From Amoebophrya sp. AT5.2 (Eukaryota > Sar > Dinophyceae > Syndiniales > Amoebophryaceae): DNA of 15,167 nucleotides. The number at the start of each line of letters is the position of its first letter. Within the stretch, counting starts at the first letter, position 1. The notes below the pieces were generated by a model. That model was not told the DNA's origin. It saw only the letters and a list, made by a program, of their open reading frames with translations, and did not search any database. The position numbers and the translations under genes were made by a program. Below are positions 10,549-15,167 of this stretch, one piece after another. Location: assembly GCA_005223375.1 (NCBI GenBank), contig RXOD01005236.1:1-15167 (forward strand), read 5' to 3'.

Positions 10549-10957
10549 GTAGAGGACGAGGAACTGGTATATGCTTCGTCTACGTCTTCATCGTGGGTGT
10601 GGCTGTTCCAGCAGAACTAGTATAGTTAGAATCTTTACAAAAGATGAAACGGAAACCCTGCAGACGACGTGCGCCTGCGCTCGCATATGGAGCGCGACGG
10701 CTCCGATTTCGACGTTGTTCGTGGACGAGAAAAATCAATGCTTTCGTCGTATTCGTAAATGACTCGTCACTTCTTCTGATCGGTGACGGTGCGCAGGGTA
10801 AAAATCCAATAAAGTACAGCTCTTAGAAGTTCTATAAAGCAAAGAAGATAGAGACTCTCTCTCTATTAGAGATACTCACATAGAGTAGTTGAAGCACTTC
10901 GTTCTACTAGTTCTAACAATTTGCTTTCGAATTTAGATGCAGTTCCACGTCCTCTAC
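10549..10957. mobile_element. Candidate foldback element with nested inverted repeats
   Basis: GTAGAGGACGAGGAACTG (10549-10566) is matched in inverted orientation by 10940-10957 with 17 of 18 positions identical. Inside it, AGAACTAGTA (10613-10622) is matched perfectly by the inverse TACTAGTTCT (10905-10914). The nested order means the whole 409-bp segment can fold on itself. There is no flanking target-site duplication and no coding frame of note. The segment fills most of the spacer upstream of gene 4 and contains AATAAA at 10808-10813. It could instead be a structured leader or chance pairing. Confidence 0.35.
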
Positions 10958-11060
10958 GTCTTGCTGAAGATGTGAGCATCTTTGCGTTTCACAGCGAGCT
11001 GCTGCGAAGTGATACTCAGTGAGTGACACCACCACCAGTGCGCCGCAAAGTTAGTACACC

Positions 11061-12494
11061 ATGAGTGCTGGTGCCGCGGATCCGGAGCTGGACGAGGATG
11101 CTGCGCCAGACACCATCGTCCTTGGGCATACGGGGAACCCCAACATCAACACCTACGGCGTTCTCACCCACAGCGGCCTGCAGGCGATGTACGGCGAAGC
11201 GTCTTCGCTTTCTGGAAAGGAATGCGCGGAACGCCTGAAGTCACTCGCCGAGTACCGCGAGGAATACCTGGAAAGGGTAGTCCCCGCGCTCGAAAAGGCA
11301 GAGACGGACCTCACACCGGAAGACTGCTGGAAACTGGTGCAATTCAATTGCAGATCGTGGAGTTGCTACTTGTGCTTTGCTATTTCTTTCCTCGTCGTGG
11401 TCGTCGTCCTCCTCGCACCACAACGACAACGCAACAGCAGCTAAACGATTTCTCGACCAGCTCGACCCATGCACGAACCCGATTACCCTCACCAGATATC
11501 CGAGCATACCCACATTTGCGAGAAGTATTCGTATCCAACGGTGATATCGTGTGGTCGCGGCGGTTTTTCATACGATAGTGGCAACACGTGGGGCTGCGAC
11601 ACACTTTTCCGCGAGGGCGAAGAGCTGGTGTCCGGTGCGGTGTTTACGGCAAGGATGCTGCTCGCGTCAAGAAGATCCGGTGTAAAACTGCAAAACAAAG
11701 CAGTCGCTATTCACGACTACGACGGTACAACACATGATTTCCACCAAGAACAAATTTGATCCCTCCAACAAAAAAGACTAACCGTGCACGACTGTTGATG
11801 TTGTACGCCTACGCACAGACTTCGAAGATTTGCTCTGGTTTTCCGAGCCCCTGCTCCTGGAAGCGATCCAGAAGAAATTCGGCCAGGACGAGGATGGCTT
11901 CGATTACGACGAGTTCGCGATGGCCATCAAAAAGATTCACTCGAAGCTCAAAACCCCCTGGCAGGAAGCGAAGACAAGGGCGACAATGGGTGGAAAAATC
12001 ACCGAAGTGGGAATAAAGCTGCTGTATGGTATTGGTAACTTACTTGTACCAAAAACAGAAAGTAGAAGAACTAGACCCAAAATCAATCCGCTCGCAGTCT
12101 TTATTTATTTAGAACTAGTTCATCTTCTTCCTCTTCCACCATCCTCTTCGTTTTGTGGTCCGCCGATAGACAATTGTTGTTGGACCACGGTCGATCGATG
12201 ACGCCAGGTTTCGAGCACAAGCTTGGGCAGCGTGTGGTTGGCGAGGAGCGCGCAAGGCAGGGTCGCACCAAGATGAGCGGTGCTGAGTTTTGTCGTCGGC
12301 TCGAGCGCGCGCGGGCGGAGGCGGACTGGGAATTCATCGATAAGTTCTACGTGAAGGTGTGCGACGCGCACAAGTGCGACGAAACCCTCTACAACTGGAA
12401 CGAAATGTTCGAAAAGGCAAACGAAGCCTACTGGGCGAAGCCCAAAATCGTGGATGAGGAAGCAGCCGGGGGCGCGGCAGGGGAGAAGAAATGA
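11061..12494 (+). CDS. Hypothetical protein, about 335 aa, four exons with a degenerate EF-hand-like motif
   Basis: The proposed exons are 11061-11336, 11496-11724, 11819-12034 and 12208-12494 (1,008 nt including TGA). Each join uses GT-AG and keeps frame. The ATG at 11061 begins MSAGAADPELDEDAAPD. The spliced joins read smoothly: EDCWKL/ISEHTHICEKYSYP, AIHDYD/DFEDLLWFSEP and LLYGIG/FEHKLGQRVV. Residues 190-201 (GQDEDGFDYDEF) resemble a calcium-binding EF-hand loop, but the hydrophobic residue at loop position 8 is missing and position 1 is Gly, so calcium binding is doubtful. The rest is mostly helical and charged, with no membrane segment, ending in an Ala/Gly/Lys tail. I do not recognise the family. 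The single-exon stubs would give 127, 96, 123 and 113 codons, each truncated, which supports splicing. Confidence 0.72.
11337..11495 (+). other. Intron 1 of gene 4 (159 nt, GT-AG)
   Basis: The donor is GTGCAA after the CTG codon at 11334-11336; the acceptor is CTCACCAG before ATATCC. It removes the in-frame stop TAA at 11442 and a hydrophobic, valine-rich reading that looks spurious. Its length is a multiple of three, so frame 0 continues. An alternative join at the repeated CGTGG (11356-11360 / 11587-11591) also keeps frame but discards the well-formed reading ICEKYSYPTVISCGRGG. Confidence 0.6.
11725..11818 (+). other. Intron 2 of gene 4 (94 nt, GT-AG)
   Basis: The donor is GTACAA (11725) and the acceptor CGCACAG (ends 11818). 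Removal shifts frame by one, exactly what is needed to move from the exon ending AIHDYD to the EF-hand-like exon starting DFEDLLWF. GTACAACA at the 5' end (11725-11732) is matched by the inverse TGTTGTAC at 11799-11806, so this short intron also has inverted ends. Confidence 0.62.
12035..12207 (+). other. Intron 3 of gene 4 (173 nt, GT-AG)
   Basis: The donor is GTAACT (12035) and the acceptor ACGCCAG (ends 12207), with a pyrimidine-rich stretch at 12119-12151 inside. The join gives LLYGIG/FEHKLGQ and the required frame change of two. A second GT-AG option (12024-12169) also keeps frame and would insert about a dozen residues, so the exact ends are open. Confidence 0.55.
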
Positions 12495-13548
12495 GCGGAG
12501 ATGCCGCGTTTCAACATAAGTTTAAGTTCTCTATCTCTAGCGTGCATGGAAGTAAGAAGATGAAAGAAAGACGGAGCAGAGCGCGTTGCGTTCCTGGAGG
12601 AGCGTAGCACCAACACGTGACTACACAATATAATTTTTAGTTTTCATATTCTTATTCATCTAAAGTAAGATGACGTTGACGTGCTGCATCTCCTTTTCCC
12701 CTAGTTGCACGAGCAAGATGATTCAGGTTGAAGTCACATCAATTGATTGATTCTCTATCGAAGTTCAGCTTCAGAGGTGTCGCAGTCGCGTGTCCGACCC
12801 ACCCCGAGGACATCTGTGGATAATCGATCTTCTCCTTCGTCGCGTACAACTCTAAACGTTTCACATTCTGGCAGGGAGCACTTGAGGTGTCAATCGAGGT
12901 AGAGGGGACAACTGCTTTTTGTTCAACTTCAAGTTCAAGCCAAATTTGATAGAGCATTTTCAGCCGCGGAATGTGTTACCATTCCCAAAAATATCATCAA
13001 GCGCGTAGGTCTGCTATTTGATATGCGCAGAAGTCGAGTACTCCGTTTCTTAGCAGAAACAAAATCTAAATCAGCAGCAATGAATAACGAAAATTAAGTA
13101 TAAGGAAAGCGATGCTTCGTTTTCGATCGCTGTCTTGACGAAAGCTTGATGCGGTTCTGGTTGGGTGATGATCGTGATCCCGCGTTCTTTGCTGGTGTGC
13201 CTCGAATGTTGCGTAACGGCATCGTGGCCAGTTTCGAGGACGGAGCACGGAGCTCTGCTTGTGCTGGTGCTTCTGAGATCATACATAAGTACAGGTCCAG
13301 GTGGCGAAACGTCGTCTTTGTGTGGTTTACTTCTAGCAAGAACGCTTCGATGATCTAGAGACGAGAAGGAGAACAGTTGCTGGCTTAGGTAAACGAGATA
13401 TGGTTTTCAGCATTGTGGATGACGTGATACTACTAGCCCACATCGCATAAACTAACCTGAGCCTGATCATGATTTTTTTTTTCCACGTTGAATGCCAATT
13501 TGATGATCAGTCATAATAAATGAATCTATTATTAGGGGAGTTTGTAAT
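12495..13548. other. Gene-poor spacer, left of the TIR element
   Basis: About 1 kb with no gene I can support. Only short frames occur; the best is at 13149-13358 (ATG, 69 codons, MRFWLGDDRDPAFFAG...), which has no recognisable motif, no neighbouring exon I can join to it and no clear codon bias. AT-rich patches lie at 12620-12665 and 13470-13560. Confidence 0.5.
13463..13510. repeat. 8-bp inverted repeat beside the TIR element
   Basis: CTGATCAT (13463-13470) is matched by the inverse ATGATCAG (13503-13510), with a T-rich run in the loop. It lies 38 bases outside the left end of the 775-bp element. Confidence 0.5.
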
Positions 13549-14323
13549 CATATGACATATGAAATCAAATGAGGGCCGTCGGATCATATGATCATATGAA
13601 GCCGGACCCCTCTCCCGGGCCCTTTTCGAGGGTCAGGCACCCCGACGCGGTCCATCCAGGAGGCGCCATGTTAACGCTCCGGCCGGTCTGCGCCGCGCCA
13701 CAGACCTCGAAGCGGCCAGACCAGTTGTCAAATGGGAAAAGCCAGGCCCAGGCGCGTAGCAGCCACTTGTTTCATTCCCGGCGCAAGCTGGGGGGAACAA
13801 GCGCCCCCGGCTATTCATACACTTCCAGCAGCTGGCAATGGATGCCAAGCGTTTCGTTAGCTAGCTTGCCCGATCTCGAGGGCGTGGGCGGTGCCAGGTT
13901 CAGAGTGTGCCTTCTGTTGCTGGATTCGAACGCATCTCCGGAACCAGGGGCGCCCGGGTTGTGCTTTGTGTTTGTCGCAACGCGCAGGCAGACGGGATGC
14001 ATTGCGAAGGGGGATGGTCGCAGGAAGACTTGCCGCCCGGCAAGCAAGGCCGCAGCCACTCCCATTGATGGTTTTAGCACAGGGGGGGGTGGCGCTTGAA
14101 AGGTCTTGCGTGGTTTCCGCGCGCGCGCGGCGCGAAGATCAAGATAGAGCACAGGATCCTGCTTCGACGTGAGTTTCCTGCTTGCGCGCAGAAAATGGAG
14201 CACAGTAGCCTGTTTCTGTGTGTCCGCGCGCCGCGAAGCGGCGCGCGCAAAAAAACGGATCCACAAACTGAGGCGTGGGAGCTTCATATGACCTCAGATG
14301 ATCATTTGATCTCATATCATATG
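13549..14323. mobile_element. 775-bp TIR element (MITE-like), non-coding
   Basis: The left end (13549-13600) and the right end (14281-14323, read in reverse) share CATATGA, then TATGA(A/G)ATCAAATGA apart from a 2-base indel, and then TCATATGAAGC after a spacer that is nine bases longer on the left. This makes about 50-bp imperfect terminal inverted repeats. The ends are AT-rich and built of CATATG palindromes, while the interior (13600-14280) is clearly GC-rich. Frames inside (176 codons at 13569-14099 +, 158 codons at 13811-14287 -) lack transposase features and both look incidental. No target-site duplication is visible; the right end abuts a run of ten C (14325-14334). It is probably a non-autonomous DNA transposon or foldback element. 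Confidence 0.65.
14225..14247. repeat. GC-only 10-bp hairpin inside the TIR element
   Basis: CGCGCGCCGC (14225-14234), loop GAA, then GCGGCGCGCG (14238-14247): a perfect 10-bp stem made only of G and C. A related GC run with GCGGCGCGAAG lies near 14118-14135 in the same element, and both are next to similar AGCACAG..CCTG strings (14149-14162 and 14199-14214), suggesting an internal duplication. Confidence 0.75.
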
Positions 14324-15027
14324 TCCCCCCCCCCTGCTTATAAACCAATCTATATTATACTTCGCCCGGAACAGCGATAGGCGCATCCGCATCCCACACA
14401 AAAAAGTTCCTTCTCGTTCAGCATCTGGCTTTCTTCTTGCTGGATCGCTTCTGTCACTAGCACGCCCCGGTTGCTCCGGCGCGTTCTTCATATTTAACAA
14501 GTATTTAATTTTTATTCCTGTAGGGCCATGTCACCAGAAAAAAATACAAATCAAAAATGTTAGGCGGGAAATGAAAATTGTTTAGGCGGATGGAAAAAAT
14601 TGCTGGAAGCAACAATCTTCATCTCCGTGGCACGCTACAAACGCCCCAGAGGAGCGGTAGCAGTGGACGTAACTCTACCTGGTAGGACCGCGAAGGCATC
14701 GTCTATCACTTGCGTCTGTGGGTGGACATCGGACAACTTCGTGCTGCGCTTCTTCGATTGCCAGCACGAAGCGCGACGCACCTCAGTAGCTGCAAGATCG
14801 TCACGCAATCTCACCGCCATCTTCGTCGCTTCGGATTGCTGCACCGACGCGCAGCGCGCGGAGCGAAGGGCTACGCCCAGCCGGGAGCGAACTCGGTGCT
14901 TGTCACACTCTTGACGGGGGCCCCGAGGTGAAAAGTAAAGCCACGAACTCGCGCTTGCCGGTGCTGCTGTGCCGGCCGGTTTTCCAGCGCTCTCGCAACA
15001 GGTTCGCTACGATCTCACTGCTCAACC
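14324..15027. other. Spacer and leader before gene 5
   Basis: About 700 bases. A frame at 14600-14914 (104 codons, Cys/Arg/Ser-rich) and its reverse-strand shadow have no recognisable motif. The stretch 14490-14600 is AT-rich with GTTTAGGCGG / GTTAGGCGG repeated at about 30 bases' spacing. No RNA gene is recognised. The part nearest 15028 is probably the leader of gene 5. Confidence 0.4.
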
Positions 15028-15167
15028 ATGCCCACGCGGACTTTCGTTCGAGGTGGTGAGCCGGTCGTCGTGACCACCCAGCGGTACCGGAAATTTGCCT
15101 TCACCGACGCGGAGCTTCCCGCCCTGGTGCAGGAAGCGGCCCGGAAGATGAAAGACACGGCGCTCCG
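15028..15167 (+). CDS. Partial hypothetical protein (N-terminal 46 codons)
   Basis: The ATG at 15028 sits in CTCAACCATGCCC and opens a frame that stays open to the window end: MPTRTFVRGGEPVVVTTQRY at the start, then a helical segment with ELPALVQEAARKMKD. Codons favour G/C in the third position, as in the neighbouring genes, unlike the spacer before it. Too short to assign; no signal peptide or membrane segment is visible in this part. Confidence 0.6.
   Translation, partial: MPTRTFVRGGEPVVVTTQRYRKFAFTDAELPALVQEAARKMKDTAL

Noticed and set aside
11356..11591. Alternative intron 1 of gene 4 bounded by CGTGG direct repeats with weak inverted ends (GTTGCTACT / AGTGGCAAC)
   Set aside because: It keeps frame but removes the well-formed reading ICEKYSYPTVISCGRGG, and the inverted ends match at only 8 of 10 positions; the GT-AG pair 11337-11495 is simpler.
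11633..11642. CGGTGCGGTG tandem duplication as an excision footprint or frameshift
   Set aside because: Once the GT-AG exon structure is used the frame is intact through this point, so no lesion is needed.
11717..11813. Alternative intron 2 of gene 4 bounded by CTACG direct repeats
   Set aside because: It needs the upstream exon in a different frame, which would require removing one copy of a 5-bp tandem duplication (CGGTG twice, 11633-11642). The GT-AG intron 11725-11818 needs no such frameshift.
13918..13936. GATTCGAAC string resembling a tRNA T-loop / B box on the - strand
   Set aside because: The flanking bases do not form a T-stem, and no A box or acceptor stem can be found at the right distance.
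13811..14287. 158-codon - strand frame and 176-codon + strand frame (13569-14099) inside the TIR element
   Set aside because: GC-rich DNA gives long frames by chance; neither shows transposase or other recognisable motifs, and they overlap each other.
1..15167. CRISPR arrays, rRNA, tRNA, bacterial operons or an intact transposase
   Set aside because: No regularly spaced repeats, no RNA gene signatures and no transposase motifs were seen on either strand.

Overview
The window looks like nuclear DNA of a compact protist genome. Five genes all read on the + strand, spacers are short, GC is about half, and coding frames carry long Ser/Thr/Ala-rich and acidic insertions. There are no bacterial operon signals. 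Two further signs are an intron made of a short inverted-repeat element flanked by a target-site duplication (an 'introner') and uniform gene orientation. Together they fit a dinoflagellate-type alveolate, with Amoebophrya-like Syndiniales as the best match I can name. That assignment is inference; no rRNA or other marker is present.

Layout. (1) 452-4859: an 11-TM amino acid/auxin permease family (AAAP, SLC36-like) transporter of about 1,299 aa, interrupted once by a 508-nt introner-type intron (882-1389). (2) 5283-8197: a protein whose two OB folds match the layout of POT1/TEBP-alpha telomeric single-strand DNA-binding proteins; its last strands lie in another frame, reached by a predicted 86-nt non-canonical intron (7835-7920). 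(3) 8227-10416: an unrecognised 729-aa single-exon protein, followed directly by a perfect 13-bp hairpin. (4) 11061-12494: an unrecognised protein of about 335 aa in four exons with GT-AG introns, carrying a degenerate EF-hand-like motif. (5) 15028-15167: the first 46 codons of a gene running off the window.

The roughly 2.5 kb between genes 4 and 5 has no gene I can support. It holds a 775-bp element (13549-14323) with AT-rich CATATG-bearing terminal inverted repeats and a GC-rich interior. A second, weaker foldback (10549-10957) lies in front of gene 4.

The genes do not form an obvious pathway. The main interest is the intron biology: two introns flanked by TTGA direct repeats and spliced without GT-AG (one with clear transposon-like ends) sit within a few kb of a gene whose introns look canonical. 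All exon joins are deduced from frame, motif continuity and repeats, not from transcripts.
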